Shown: positions 48,719 through 61,274 of the stretch, piece after piece
How positions within the stretch are numbered: position 1 is the first letter of the stretch
Layout: every line of letters begins with the position of its first letter
Source of the DNA: Chlorops oryzae
Taxonomy: Eukaryota > Arthropoda > Insecta > Diptera > Chloropidae
Direction: 5' to 3'
DNA length: 64,000 nucleotides
NCBI GenBank assembly: GCA_020466095.1
Contig: CM035807.1
Location: 112,206,786 to 112,270,785 of the forward strand
Notes under the pieces: model-generated
What the model was told of the DNA's origin: nothing
Seen by the model: the letters and a program-made list of their open reading frames with translations, nothing else
The model's database searches: none
Position numbers and translations under genes: made by a program

Positions 48719-49243
48719 CCCAGCGGAAAATTATCTCCTGCATGACAATGTCATCAGTGATGTCACATATGACATATAGGTGAAATTGTCATGCATGACA
48801 TCTTGGAGGACATGTCATCGTGTGCTTGACTCTCATTCGGCTACTGAAATTTAAATAAGGTTTTAGCGTCAGTTCAGCATTAGCATGAAGTGGCATAGAT
48901 GATGAGTGCTCGACTCAGAATCCGAAGATCGCGGGTTGGATTCCTGGCTGAGGCGAACAAAAATTGTTAAAAATAAGATTTTTAAAAATTTTCGAAACAT
49001 TCAAAGAGAGGGCAAAGAAGAGATTTATCAAATTGACATTTAGAGAGAAAAGATCATAATGTGCTGCTCTCAAATGCTTTTTTCGCCATCGCATCCCCTA
49101 GCATGACCAGTGACATTTTCTAATCTTCCGGTGATCATGTCACCGCTGAAGTCCCTGTCAGCTCCTGTGTAAATTTCATACAAAGTGTCACCGGAAATAG
49201 CATGCATTCCGGCTCCGAAGTCACTAGGACATTTCCCGCTGGG
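48719..49243. mobile_element. Inverted-end element with a tRNA-like insert
   Basis: The ends CCCAGCGGAAAAT and (complement) CCCAGCGGGAAAT are inverted. Inside, 48885-48960 reads like a decayed tRNA: an A-box-like TGGCATAGATGATGAG and a B-box-like GCGGGTTGGATTCC. It also contains many GTGACATT/AATGTCAC-type motifs. No obvious target duplication. Confidence 0.6.
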
Positions 49244-50982
49244 TTATTTCGGACAACATAATCAGCATCTAGCACGTTGACGAACCATCTACTTTTTTTA
49301 GTGTATACTTTAACTAAAAAATAATTCCATTTATATGCAATGTAAAAAAAAATAAAAAATAATTTTTGCAGCTTAAATTACAAAAAAAAACATATAAAAA
49401 TAATAAAAATAATTGAACTATATTGCCTTATAAAAAATAATTCCCCAAAAAGAGCTAACATTTATGCGATCACATAAGAATAACCCCCTAAGATAATATG
49501 TTTATTATTTGACTATCCTCCTTAAGGGTCCCTATATATCTGTTCAAGAATTCAAGGTTAGAATTTCATCAAATTGCAGTAAAACAAAACCTTAATCTCA
49601 ATCTTAGAGAGCCCTTGAAAATAATACTTTATGATCATTTTTGTATATCGGAAACCCAAAATCATTCAAAAAATGTTCCAACAAACAAATTCAATTAACC
49701 CGTTCTAGATCAGTTCTCGTGCAGCTTTAAGAACAATCCTACAATACAGTCCCATTAAGGGATTCTATTTCTAATTCCAGATTCGACACGCTTTGTTGAT
49801 CCGCAAAAAGATGTTTGTGCAAATTCTATTTTATGTTAATAGTAAATTACGGCTTACCAGAGAAACAAAGGCAACGAAAACTGCTTTTCTTTGATAACGC
49901 GTCAACATTTTCATTTGATTGTCATAAATTAAATGAAACTAGAACATCGAATGGAAATATGGTATGGATTGAAAGCAATAAGATTCGAAATCAAAAATTC
50001 AATTAATTCAATTAATTCTGTTATATTTAGAACAATTCACAGGATGAGATTTTTCGCACACCAAAAAGAAATTTGAGATTTTTTTTTTTCCAACTGTAAA
50101 TGTGATCTTTCCTTTGAAAATTCTTCGATTTTCCCGCGAAATTCGACCGTACACAACGAGAACCGATTCTATAATATTTGCACCTCTTGGCAATAAATTC
50201 TCATTTTGCCGTCAGTGCGAAAGAAAAGTCTGCAATTTTCACTCACCGATGATTTTCCTCAACACCGATGCACCGTTGCACGTGAAACAACTTCTTCTCT
50301 TGAGCGCCGTTACAAAATGCCAAAGAAAAGCTGCTATTGCAAAAAAATTGCATTTTCTTTTCGCGTGTAGAAAACATAAAAAAAAAAAAAATATTTAAAA
50401 AAAAGTCACAGAGAGAGTGCACTCACCTGTTCTCCAAGAACACTTGGCGATCTAAGTTTGCTGAGAAAGAGAAAGGAACTGCGGCAGAAGTGCAACCAAC
50501 ATTAGCTCGGGTTTGCGCCCAAAGCGTAACAATCTCGAAACAGCGGGACGCATTCACTTGCTACTCACTTTGCTAGATTGCGAAGGTAGCAGCAGCAAGA
50601 TAAGCAAGAACACGCTCGAGCGCCGAATGGAGAATAAATGGACAATTTTTATTGATTATTGTGTTATTTTTCCATGTTGGCTACCTTTTTCTATTAATTT
50701 TTTTCAATTTTTTTTTTATTGGTTGTTAGCAAAATTCATGAGTAAAATCGAATTTTTATTTGGAAATTCTGATGGGGCTTTCCATCTTTATCGTGAGCTT
50801 GATTATAGTACGAACCTTTTGTCATCGAAGAAAATTGGTGGCTATTGGTTTCAGTGACATCAATTAGGAAACTAAATTGAATTGAAAAATGGGAACTATG
50901 AAGCTTAGCTTGAAAGTGGGTCATAGGTTTCTTTTTTGTTGAGAAGTTTCTCTTGAACCAAACTACAAAAATATAAATAAAC
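49244..50982. other. Intergenic region
   Basis: No gene is supported. The 50150-50640 part is richer in G/C and has open frames on the + strand, but they match no family I recognise. Confidence 0.35.
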
Positions 50983-51837
50983 AAGTAAGGGTGTTATAGT
51001 CAGGCGAGCCTGACAATAGAATACCCGACACAGACACACATGTTCAAATAGTTTTTCATATCAAGAGTTATTTAAGGCCATAAGGGTACCCATATACCGA
51101 CTTTTGTTAAATTTCTTTATGAAAACTGCCCGTTTGCCACGCCCACTTTTCCAATTTATGTTGAACTACAATCGGAGGCTTAAATATACGCTCAAATTTT
51201 AAGTTTCATTAAAATATTTCGAAAAAGTCCGATTTTAAAGGCAGTTTTGGGATTTTTGTGATAGACCCTAGTACTGGAGGTACCCTTAATAATGGACCGA
51301 TCAAGAAAATTTTTTGGAAGGATGTTAAAGTCTACAAAGGAAGCATAAGTGCCAAATTTCGTTCAAGTCCCATTTCAATTTCGGGTGTAAGAGACAATTT
51401 TCGAAAACCGCCCTTTTGCCACGCCCACTTTTTCAATTTTTGTAAATATTACTGGCCTTTAAATATGATCAAATATCAAATTTCATCAAAATATTTTGAA
51501 AAACTTCGATTTTAGAGCAGTTTTTGTGATTTTCGTAACAGACCCTAGTACTGGAGGTACCCCTAAAAGTGGTCCGATCGGGTCCATTCTCGAACTTGTT
51601 CTTACTCATGTCCCGTGAGCACGCATACCAAATTTCGTCAAGATAGCTCAACTCTTTCGATAAGATAACAGTACTATACAGGACAGACAGACGGACGGAC
51701 ATGTCTAAATCGAATCTCCTGGTGACGCTGATCATTTCTGTATATATTTTGTATGGTCTATCTCGACTGGTTCTGGGTGTTACACACAACCACACAAACG
51801 CAATATACCCTCAACACAGAGTGTGTCGGGTATAAAA
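50983..51837 (+). repeat. Dispersed repeat, family D (complete copy)
   Basis: It starts AAGTAAGGGTGTTATAGTC, contains GACAGACAGACGGACGGACA and ends GTGTGTCGGGTATAAAA. About 850 bp and closely similar to 59606-60440. No coding capacity. Confidence 0.88.
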
Positions 51838-53584
51838 ATTTAAATCATAATTACGGTACAAAAAGGAGAAATCTAGCGATGGAATATTTTAGACGGGACA
51901 CTGAAGTTTATGGGGTTAAGATAAAGAAATTCAGGGTGTCAGAAGATAATCGGATTGGAATTTTAGTCGACTTGAATTTTCATATATTTCTAATAGTCGG
52001 ATAAAATAGGGTTCTTAAATTAAGAACCGATATAGCTGTCCATTTCACACTCAACATATAAAAAATTGTAAGGAATTATGAATAACAGTAATTCTGAATA
52101 TCCGTGTACATTCCGGAATTTCTTTTCCGAGAGTAAAATTCGCTTTTGTAAACCTATTGGGGAGAAATTAATAGGAAAGTATAAGCAGGCTAAATAAATT
52201 ACTCTTACCTATCTAATTTTAATTTTAATAGAGCTTTAAATCTTGAACGATACTATGAACTGTCATTTTCTACCACTTTCGAACATATTATTGAAGAAAA
52301 TCTTGCTATTATCCTCAAGGACAATTAACTGGAAGTAATCAGGTCAATTTGAATATTCCCGTGGTACGAATTCCCGGGGAATTTACTTTTCTCGAGAGTA
52401 AAATTCTTCTTTTTTAAATATTTGGGGGAAGAAATTTTATAGGGAATGGGTATTTGACCCAAAATCATAATTTTCCTTCTTCTAGCGTGTTCTTTCCGGC
52501 TTATACCGGGATCGCAAATTTTCCTTACCCTATCTATTAAAAAAATGGGAATTTATGTCTCGAGAAAAGTAAATTCCCCGGGAAATATTCATAATCGGGC
52601 TGAATATTAATGTACAGCCCGATTCTAAATATTCTCGGAGAATTTTTCCCAGCGGATTTGAAAACAATTCTTCCATTCGATATAGACGTAGAAGGGATTA
52701 CATAAAGTAATCAAGAATTTGCAACATTTTGACGTAAAAATTCTTCCTTTTATTGAAGCTTAGAATGCTCAATTTTTCCGCGGAGAAAAATTTCTAGGTG
52801 ATAATATCCCGGGGAATATTCACTTAGAATAGGGCTGATAAAAATTTACAAATTTCCAAACCTTTAAGAAAGGTGAATGTTTTGGCTAAACAATTCCGAA
52901 CAGGTTTCATGCAATGGTTTGGAAATTAACCTTTGGAACTGCTGATTTCCTGCGGAAGAAATAGTCAGATTTGAATTTCAGCAACAGCAGCATTTAATTC
53001 TGTGAGAATATGATTCACATAAGCTTACCTACTGCTGATAAATTTCCTGAGAGTACATCAATCTATCCTTTCATCACATCCCTTTCACATACTTCTTACA
53101 CATACAACGCTAATACATATTTAACTGAATTTAACTTGAAACCCCAAAATTGAGCTCCTTCGAAATTATTTGCCATATTATGAGGAGATTAAAACGTTTT
53201 CGCATTATTAATAGTTTTAAATATCTTCCATCTCTTCTGAATGGATGGATTACAACGGGGTTTTTCACAAAAAAGCTTTAATTGCATCCTATATCTTACT
53301 CTACTCCCAAAGGACATACATTAAGCTAATAAAGTGAACTAAATCCTTCTAACTTTAAACGAAGTTCTTTCAACTTCTCCTCAATACATCATTAGCTCTT
53401 AAAAGAAATTGATGTTTTCTCTATAAGTATTATTTTTGTATGAGTTTGAGAGTTAACATAGACCAGGAGTTTTGCCCGTGCTTTACAAAAAGTATTACTA
53501 CAAAAATGATCAATAAAACAATAAACATAAATAAATTATAAGTATAATCAATGGCTGATAGAAAAAAAATAAAGAAATCTTAGC
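51838..53584. other. Intergenic region with decayed inverted repeats
   Basis: Between about 52370 and 52585 the arms GGGGAATTTACTTTTCTCGA and complement form a MITE-like fold. Related fragments follow to 52830. No gene is visible. Confidence 0.5.
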
Positions 53585-53600
53585 TTATAATCCATAGTCT

Positions 53601-54353
53601 TTAAAATGGCAGCTCATCCTTAAACTGATCAAAATCTTCAATACTGAGCATTGGAATTCCGAAATCAAAGTCATGAATATTTTCTGGTTCAATTTCATCA
53701 ATGTCAGGGATGATATCGGGAATAACGTCCAAATCAGGAATGAATGCAGCCAAGTCCTTCTTGAAGTCATCATCGGTCGACGAACCAAAGTTTAAATTCG
53801 GCATTTTCATATCAAGCATATCCATTTCTGACCAGATTTCCGCTTCACCTAAAAAGCAAAATTCAAATTATATTCTAGCACTATCTTTACTCTTACTCCT
53901 CGGTTGTTGGCAGCAAACACGATCCATGTCCCAACTATCGAAGAGTTCCTCGTCAAAAACGGGCTCATTATAAATCTCCGTTTTCTTAATGCTCTTTATT
54001 TTGCCTTCTAACTTATTCTGGGCGTTCGCAAAGTTTTGCTTCAATTGCTGTTTGCGAAGAACCTCAGTGCAAAGCGATTTGGAAGAAACAAAGGATTTTG
54101 GCAAGCCATCAACCTTTGCAGCGTTTACTCGTAGTGGTGTCGCATAAATCTGATTGTGCATAACATTTTTGATTTCGCTAAAGGCCGAAGACTTCTTAAC
54201 TGAGCGACTCCCGTTATTAGGCGTTTGTTTGTTTCTTACAGGAGCGTCTGAAAATGAAAGCTATCGAATGCTGTGGAACATTTGAATCTTCAAATACTTA
54301 CATTGACGGTTCTCATCGTTGCGGCTGCGAGCGTCGGTCCATATGTTCGCCAT
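53601..54353 (-). CDS. Small acidic-tailed protein, possibly securin-like
   Basis: A 216-residue protein comes from exons 54353-54302, 54247-53897 and 53848-53601, all with GT-AG borders and intact frame. The N-terminus is MANIWTDARSRNDENRQ, the middle is basic (KNVMHNQIYATPLRV, VLRKQQLKQNF), and the C-terminal third is strongly acidic with IPDLDVIPDIIPDIDEIEPE and ends FKDELPF. Size and charge layout (basic N-terminal half with a KEN-like DEN, acidic tail) resemble securins such as fly Pimples, the separase inhibitor that is destroyed at anaphase. No clear destruction box was proven, and securins evolve fast, so this is only a suggestion. The gene is real by exon structure; its function is unassigned. 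Confidence 0.7.
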
Positions 54354-55856
54354 TGTAAGATTCGATTAAACACAAGAAAATATCTTTTTATTAAAGTTTC
54401 TTTTATCACACGTTGAAATTAGTTGAATTCAAATAAATCGTTCACTATTATAGGAGTGCGCGATATAAATCGATATTTGATAGAATATTAAGGTCCACAT
54501 AAACGTTCAGTCATCTAATTCTTTTAGCATGCTGATGTGCGCGGTACAGCGACATATGATGTTAAATGAATGGGCATGAGTACATCAACACGTACACGGG
54601 TGACTGATCAGTCAGAGTGAATGCTTATGTGGCGCTGTAAAGAGTCGCTAGAACATTCAAGATAATATATCGGAAAATGTCGATACATCTTTACATGAAC
54701 ATCCATAGAATGATGAGCGGGCTTTACACGTTCACGTTTGCTTGCAGTCATGCGTGTCGTGATGAAAGGGAATGACCTTGTTAAGGTCAAAAATGCATGC
54801 ATAAAACAAATGCTTGCAGACAAATATGAACGTGTACAGGCCGATATAAAATGTTTGCTATCGCTTTCTCGCCGGTCGAACGTATGAAAACATGTTTTAA
54901 AACAATTTGGAAGTAGAGAAAGACGTGGGAAGAAAAGAGATGGTTGTTTGTTGAATGTTACGAAACAATCTTTGTTTCTCTTTCTTTCTCATGCATTCAA
55001 ATGGGATGTTTTCGAAACATGTTTCATTTCAGTGTGACCGGCGAGTTACGACACTTGAAGCCATACGCTAATTTGAAGTACTCGAACTCACAGGGTTGCA
55101 TTTAAAGTGCTATCCCGATTTTGAGTTTCTTCTTCTGATTTTTCGTAAACATTTTAAGCTTTGCTGTGGTAAAACGTTATTAAAGAGCGCTCAGATGCGG
55201 TTATGTTGCTCGAAGAATTTGTTCAGTTATAAATTTTCTGTATTTTAATCAAAAAACTTGCAAATAATTCTTATCGGCTGAGGAGCTATGGGGAAAAAAT
55301 GTTAAAAAGTGGTGAAAAATAATAAAATTTAAGAATTTTCTAAAATTTGTAGCTACTGAATGGAGTGTTTTTGGATTAGTTAGTGGTTAAACTATATATG
55401 GAGTCCGGGGCTAAAGCTTTACCATAGATAGGAACGAGAAATATTGAACGCTTTATGAGATATAACCATAAGTAAGTGCGCAACTTAATTCTCGGCCAAA
55501 CTCTTTTTAATCGATTTAAAATAGAAATTTATGCAATTATGTTGCACAATGTAATGTTAAAATTTGTAGGTGTTTTTGGAAGTATTTTTTTTTTCATTAT
55601 GCACTTAAAATGCACTTAAAATTTTACAATATCTTAAGTAAACGATAAAGGGCTTATCTTAAATTGCGTATTTGTTCAAAAGTCTATTGGATTTTGGGCT
55701 TTTAAGTTTTTAAAGAGCCTCTCAGTATTAGTTCTCACTAAAAAAGAAATCATTAAACTTTAAAATCCCTTTTCAGGGGGCCGCAGTGGGGCAATACCAT
55801 TTCTTCTAAAACACATTTTCTGTTGTATTAATGGGATTAAAATTTATATTTCTTAG
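54354..55856. other. Spacer upstream of the first SLC6 gene
   Basis: I searched both strands for the missing SLC6 N-terminal exons ([12 protein letters not shown] sequence) and saw none. Arms around GAAACATGTTT (about 54890-55025) form a MITE-like inverted repeat. Confidence 0.5.
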
Positions 55857-58532
55857 CAACGAAGTTCTTCAAATATCGACTGGTATCGACGAGCTCGGTG
55901 GAATCGTATGGCCATTATTCTGGTGTCTACTCATAGCTATTGTCGTGATTTACATTTGCATAAATAAGGGTATAAAAAGTGTAAGAACCATTTAAGGATG
56001 TTAAAAGAAATTTTTAGGAATTGTTAATATTATATATACAGGTAGGAAAAGTAGTATACTTTTCGGCGACTTTCCCCTTCCTCATATTAATCGTTCTATT
56101 CATACGTGGCGTAACATTGCCCGGAGCAATAAATGGTATTATTTTCTATATCACACCAAAATGGTCTCGACTATTGGATCTTAAAGTGTGGACCGATGCT
56201 GCGTTACAAATATTCTTTTCACTTGGACCTGGTTGGGGAAGTTTAGTGAACATGGCGAGCTTCAATAGTTTTCGAAATAACATTCAAAAGGACATTTTCT
56301 TGGTACCGGTAATAAACTGTGCGACAAGTATTTTCGCAGGATTCGTGGTCTTTTCCGTATTGGGCTATTTATCGCGTACGTATGCCTTTATACATGTCAC
56401 AATAGGGCAATATAGAAGATATTTAAATGCAGCACCTAAATGTATGTTTTTAAATACTTATTTTAAAATCAATTAATATCATTTTAAGTATTTTCGAGAG
56501 GAACTCAATTTGGACTTTAAATATATCCGCAGATATTTCAAAGCCCTTCTTCAAGATGTTAATAAATGGGCCAGATAGATTTGTCACTGTCGGAAATAAT
56601 CGGAATATTTAAATGCATGCTTTTGGGTGCTGAATTGAAAAATATTTTCTGTTGCCCTACACCGAGAGAAATAGGTAGTTATGTTAACTGAAAAAGCAGG
56701 TTAAAATAACCGAGTTCACCGTTAATTGTTAGCTTATGTGTAGTAGCGGTCAATTCAACAGTACAAACACAGTCAATAAGGATATAAATACCTGATGGTT
56801 GATATAACTGTCTCGCGGTTAAATCAACTGTCACCAGCGACTGGGAAAAAATAATTTATTTTTTGCTTTGACTTTTTTTTTTATCTTCTTTTATTAATAT
56901 TTTTTTTTATTATTAAATTATTAAAATTTTTCTTTATTTATTTGTTTCTATTTAAATCTTTTTCTCTTTCATCTCTTTAAATTTTCTCGCCTCGGCCGAG
57001 CCTTGAACCGCTGACCTCCACTTCGCTGGGCGAACGTCTTAACCATTACGCTAAACGAAAGAATTTAATTTGTTGGTCAAAATGCTCACTTGAGTTTATG
57101 GTTGCTCAAGTTTTGGGGAACGTGCTTAAGGAATTGTTTCACTCCCAAAATTTTTTGCTTGAAAATGAACCATTAAAAAAAAATTAAATAAATTAAAACC
57201 TTAAAAATTTTGGAGAAAATTTTTGTCTTCCAAAACAACTACACTCTGAACAAAAAAAAAAAAAACTGTAATTAAAAAAAGAAATCCAGAAAAATTCCCA
57301 CCGTCAGCAGGGATAGAACCCCCGAAGCTCACGACTGTCGAGTCACAGTTTAAATCACTGAGCTATCGAAACCTCAACTGTTCATTTGACTGCCTTTTTC
57401 AGTGCATTTAACGCGGAATACAGTTTATTTGACCACTCTTACTTTAACTGTTCTAAGTAGTTGATTTAACTGTTGTTATTTCTCTCGGTGTACATATCAA
57501 ATTCAATTACTACTTTTAATTAGTTTTTAATAAATATATGTAGATCGAACCGGGATACCAGTAGAGTCAGTTGCAACGAATGGCCCTGGTCTTGTGTTTA
57601 TAACATATCCTCAGGCAATAGCTATGCTTCCGTTACCACAATTTTGGTCGGCCTTGTTCTTTATAATGTTATTTCTACTCGGATTGGATACAGTGGTGAG
57701 AAGAAGACAATTACCTGAAAAAAAGAACAAAGAAAAAAATTAAAGCTTTAATAGTAAGAATTATTTTTGTTTTTCTTCTAGTTTGTTCAGATTGAAACAA
57801 TAGCCTCATGCATTTTAGATGAAATCCCAAAGCTGAGAAAATATAGCTTTTTAGTTCCGATATTTTTATGCTTTAACGTTTTCCTTGCATCACTTGTGAT
57901 GGTTACCAGAGTAAGTGTTCTTATAATTTATGAGGGGAAAAAATCATTTTACTCCCATTTCCCTGCATAGGGTGGAATTTATATACTACAACTTCTGGAT
58001 TGGTATTCATCTTTATACACTCTTTTATGGATTTGTTTAATAGAAGTAATAATGGTTGCTTGGATTTACGGGGTCGAAAATTTTTTAAATGATATTGAAT
58101 TTATGACCGGTAAAAGGTCAGCTTTCTTTTGGAGATATTCGTTAAAATATGTTCTACCAGGAATTCTAATCGTGAGTCTCCTTTGAGTATTTGGAGTTAC
58201 ATATTAATTGATGTATAATATTTTTACTCTCTTCCCAAAGGGCTTATTTTTCACAAGTATCGCTTCACAAGGCAATGTTACGTATAACGAAACAGTTTAT
58301 CCCAACTGGGCTTTAACACTTGGTTGGCTTAGCTGTGCCGTTTCCATTAATCTGCATTCCTTCATATATGATTTATATAATTTTGAAGCAAAACGGTTCT
58401 TTCATGCAAAGAGTTTATAAGTCTCTTCAGCCAATCGAATGGAGTCCTGTTGATCCATTTCATCAACGTGAATATCAAAACTTCAAGAAAGCAAAATTTC
58501 TTGCATCAAATCGTGATATCAAAAGAATCTAA
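55857..58532 (+). CDS. SLC6-family Na+/Cl- dependent transporter, N-terminal part absent, one frame break
   Basis: This gene encodes the TM4-to-C-terminus part (about 410 residues) of a neurotransmitter/amino-acid symporter. Exons are 55857-55980, 56042-56375, 57544-57695, 57782-57910, 57971-58171 and 58241-58532. Signatures are [91 protein letters not shown] and FLLGLDTV. Near 58328 one extra base separates NWALTLGW from [15 protein letters not shown]; the tail resumes with [15 protein letters not shown]1-TM3, which carry most Na+-site residues, are not found in the 1.5 kb upstream. The acceptor at 55856 shows that an earlier exon is expected. Intron 2 contains a TIR element with two tRNA-like segments. 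It is a tandem paralogue of 61275-64000. Confidence 0.9.
56985..57060 (-). other. tRNA-like segment 1 (SINE- or tRNA-derived)
   Basis: On the minus strand it reads TAGCGTAATGGTTAAGACG (A-box-like) and later GCGGTTCAAGGCTCGG (B-box-like). The cloverleaf is imperfect, so it is not called as a functional tRNA. Confidence 0.55.
57296..57372 (-). other. tRNA-like segment 2 (SINE- or tRNA-derived)
   Basis: On the minus strand it reads ATAGCTCAGTGATTTAAAC (A-box-like) and GGGGGTTCTATCCCTGCTG (B-box-like). It is in the same orientation as segment 1, about 240 bp away. Confidence 0.55.
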
Positions 58533-59605
58533 CAAAAGATAAAAATAATAATATTTTCCGCTATGAAAAAAGGAGGGAGATTTTTTTTAGTTCTTTCTTC
58601 AAGATAATTTTAGCAACAAAAACTTCGATAGACGCTAGCTTCCTATTTATTATCTTATGTCACTTCATATGCACATAGGTAGAACATTTTTTTTTTTATT
58701 ATTTTCATAATTGTGTTAAAAGTGTTTTTCAAAACAAAAATACTTAAGTGAAAAATTACACTTTGGCAAGCTTAACACGTGTACGGATGAATGAAAAGTA
58801 CGGTGCGATAAATATCAAGTCATAATGCTCGGTGTGTGTTCCATGCACTCTTCAAACACCTTTAATTGTAGAACCTCTTTAAGTGTACCAGGCCACTAAG
58901 TCAGGTTATATTTTGAAGATTTTAATGTTCATTAATATTTATGTAAATAAATTTTTTTGGAGGTTCTAAGCTTAAAATTGCTTTGGACAAACATAGATTG
59001 CCGTAAGATAAACAAAAATTATTAAAATAAAAACTTTTATTTCCAATGCAACAGAAAATATTTAAATTTGACACCTAAAAGTATGCATTTGAATATTTAA
59101 TAACCGATTCATACAATTTTTTTTTGCTTTTTTTTTAAACGGAGCTTAATAAAGGCTTTCAGGATGTACGCATATCTCTCAAAAACCTTCCTCGAGATGT
59201 GATAAAATGGGCAAACAACAAAAATGAACAGATCTTTCACTATCGGAAATATTCTAAATATTTAATGCATACTTTTGGGTGCTCAATTTAAATATTTTCC
59301 GGTGCCCTAATTATTTTTGGAAAAACTTTTGATGAAAAATGTGCTTTCTTTTTTTTTACATTTTTTTTAAATCTTTGAACAGCAGTAAAGGATCAAAGGA
59401 AGTGATAACTTGCCTTTAAAGAAGAAGATTCCTCAGATTGGGGATTCTGATAGAAGTCTTAAGTCACCAAAAGATTGATACCAATTCCTGCTTCCGAATT
59501 CCAATATTAATCTTAATTACATTATAATTATTTTATTATAAGTAATTAAATATTGAAAAAAATTAGCCTCATTTAAAAATTTCTGAGCTTCGGAAATTAT
59601 TAAAA
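58533..59605. other. Spacer between the two SLC6 genes
   Basis: Contains the 3' UTR of the first gene and, near 59255-59310, a fragment of the family with GGGTGCTCAATTTAAATATT. No gene is visible. Confidence 0.4.
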
Positions 59606-60440
59606 ACAAGTAAGGGTGTTATAGTCAGGCGAGCCTGACAATAGAATATCCGACACAGACACACATGTTCAAATAGTTTTTCATATCAAGAGTTATATTT
59701 AAGGCCATAAGCAGCCCCAAATACCGACTTTTGTTAAATTTCTTTATGAAAACCTGCCACGCCCACTTTTCAAATTTTTGTTAATTATAATCGGAGGCTT
59801 AAATATACGCTCAAATTTTAAGTTTCATTAAATATTTCGAAAAAGTCCGATTTTGAGGCAGTTTTGGGATTTTTGTGACAGACCCTAGTACTGGAGGTAC
59901 CCTTAAAAATGGACCGATCAAGGAAATTTTTTGGAAGGATGTTTATGGCTACAAAGGAAGCATAAGTGCCAAATTTCGTTCAATTCCCATTTGAATTTCG
60001 GGTGAAGGAGACAATTTTCGAAAAACGCCCTTCTGCCACGCCCACTTAAATTTTTGGAAATCATATTACTTGCCTTTAAACATGTTCAAATATCAAATTT
60101 CATCAAAATATCTTGAAAAACTTCGATTTTAGAGCAGTTTTTGTGATTTTCGTAACAGACCCTAGTACTGGAGGTACCCCTAAAAATGGTCCGATTGGGT
60201 CATTCTCGAACTTGTTCTTACTCATGTCCCCGTGAGCACGCATACCAAATTTCGTCAAGATAGCTCAACTCCTTCGATAAGAAAACTGTATACAAACGAC
60301 AGACGGACATGTCTAAATCGAATCTCCTGGTGACGCTGATCATTTCTATATATATTTTGTATGGTCTATCTCGACTGGTTCTGGGTGTTACACACAACCA
60401 CACAAACGCAATATACCCTCGACACAGAGTGTGTCGGTAA
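59606..60440 (+). repeat. Dispersed repeat, family D (complete copy)
   Basis: Starts ACAAGTAAGGGTGTTATAG and ends near GAGTGTGTCGG, in the same orientation as 50983-51837. Small deletions relative to that copy, for example in the ACAGACAGACGG part. Confidence 0.88.
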
Positions 60441-61274
60441 AAAAAATTGTAACACATACGAGTATTTTCATTGATTCAAATCCCTCAATTTGGGTCATAC
60501 TGTCCCTGTTAATGGATAAAAATCTTCAACGCTGAAACGTTGATCTTCTTTGGGTATATATCTACTTAATAAACACATCAAGTGTCCGTTCGATGAATTC
60601 TCCTCCGCATGCGGGAGTAAAACCGAATCGCACAGAGCGAAATGTCTTAAATCAACTTGATCATGGGAAATTGTGATACATGACAATGGATGGGAATGGG
60701 ACGCGTACGTAATTTACGAAATCAGCACTAATTCGTGAAATATTTCAATGAGTAGGTATGCAAAAGCAAATACAATGCAAAAATACAGGAAGAATCGGAG
60801 TGAGACACGTTCAAATTCATTAGAACAATAGTCCGTCCATCAAATAACTAGTTCGAATGTTTTGGGTGAGCATCAGTCTATGGCCAGATTGCGTTGTGTA
60901 ATGTCGGGTAAATAAAACATGTGTCCGCATAAATATTTATATTTTTGGAAATTTCTTACTAAATAAATTTGAGTTAAAATTGTAATATAATCAATGTGGA
61001 ATAATTAAAAAATAAATTTTGAAAAATTTGATGTTTTTGTAAATCTCAGTGACTTCATGTTGATGGCGAAGATTCATTTCGAAAGCTTTGATAATGATTT
61101 ACGAAAAGCGCAGCGAAATTCTATTTTAAGCCGCGCGGCACATCCGAGAATTTCCGACTTTGTTAAAGAGAGTTCAAATAAGTCTTAAATTAAATTAAAT
61201 TAAATAAAATAAATAAATTAAAAAATAAAGAAATAAACAAAAAGAAAGCAATTGAAAATAGACGACACATCATT
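60441..61274. other. Upstream region of the second SLC6 gene
   Basis: No gene is supported; the last part is a Lys/Asn-codon-rich A/T stretch that probably forms the 5' UTR. Confidence 0.4.

Larger units (their letters stand above)
56660..57490. mobile_element. TA-flanked element carrying two tRNA-like segments
   Basis: It begins CACCGAGAGAAATA and ends with the exact complement TATTTCTCTCGGTG, flanked by TA (56658-56659 and 57491-57492). It lies in an intron of the first SLC6 gene. Two minus-strand tRNA-like stretches are inside (56985-57060 and 57296-57372). No transposase is seen. Confidence 0.85.

Noticed and set aside
50102..50857. Overlapping plus-strand open frames of about 100 codons
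   Set aside because: No ATG context, domains or splice support; they match nothing recognisable.
56985..57372. Functional tRNA genes
   Set aside because: A- and B-box-like motifs exist, but the stems are imperfect and both lie inside a transposable element.
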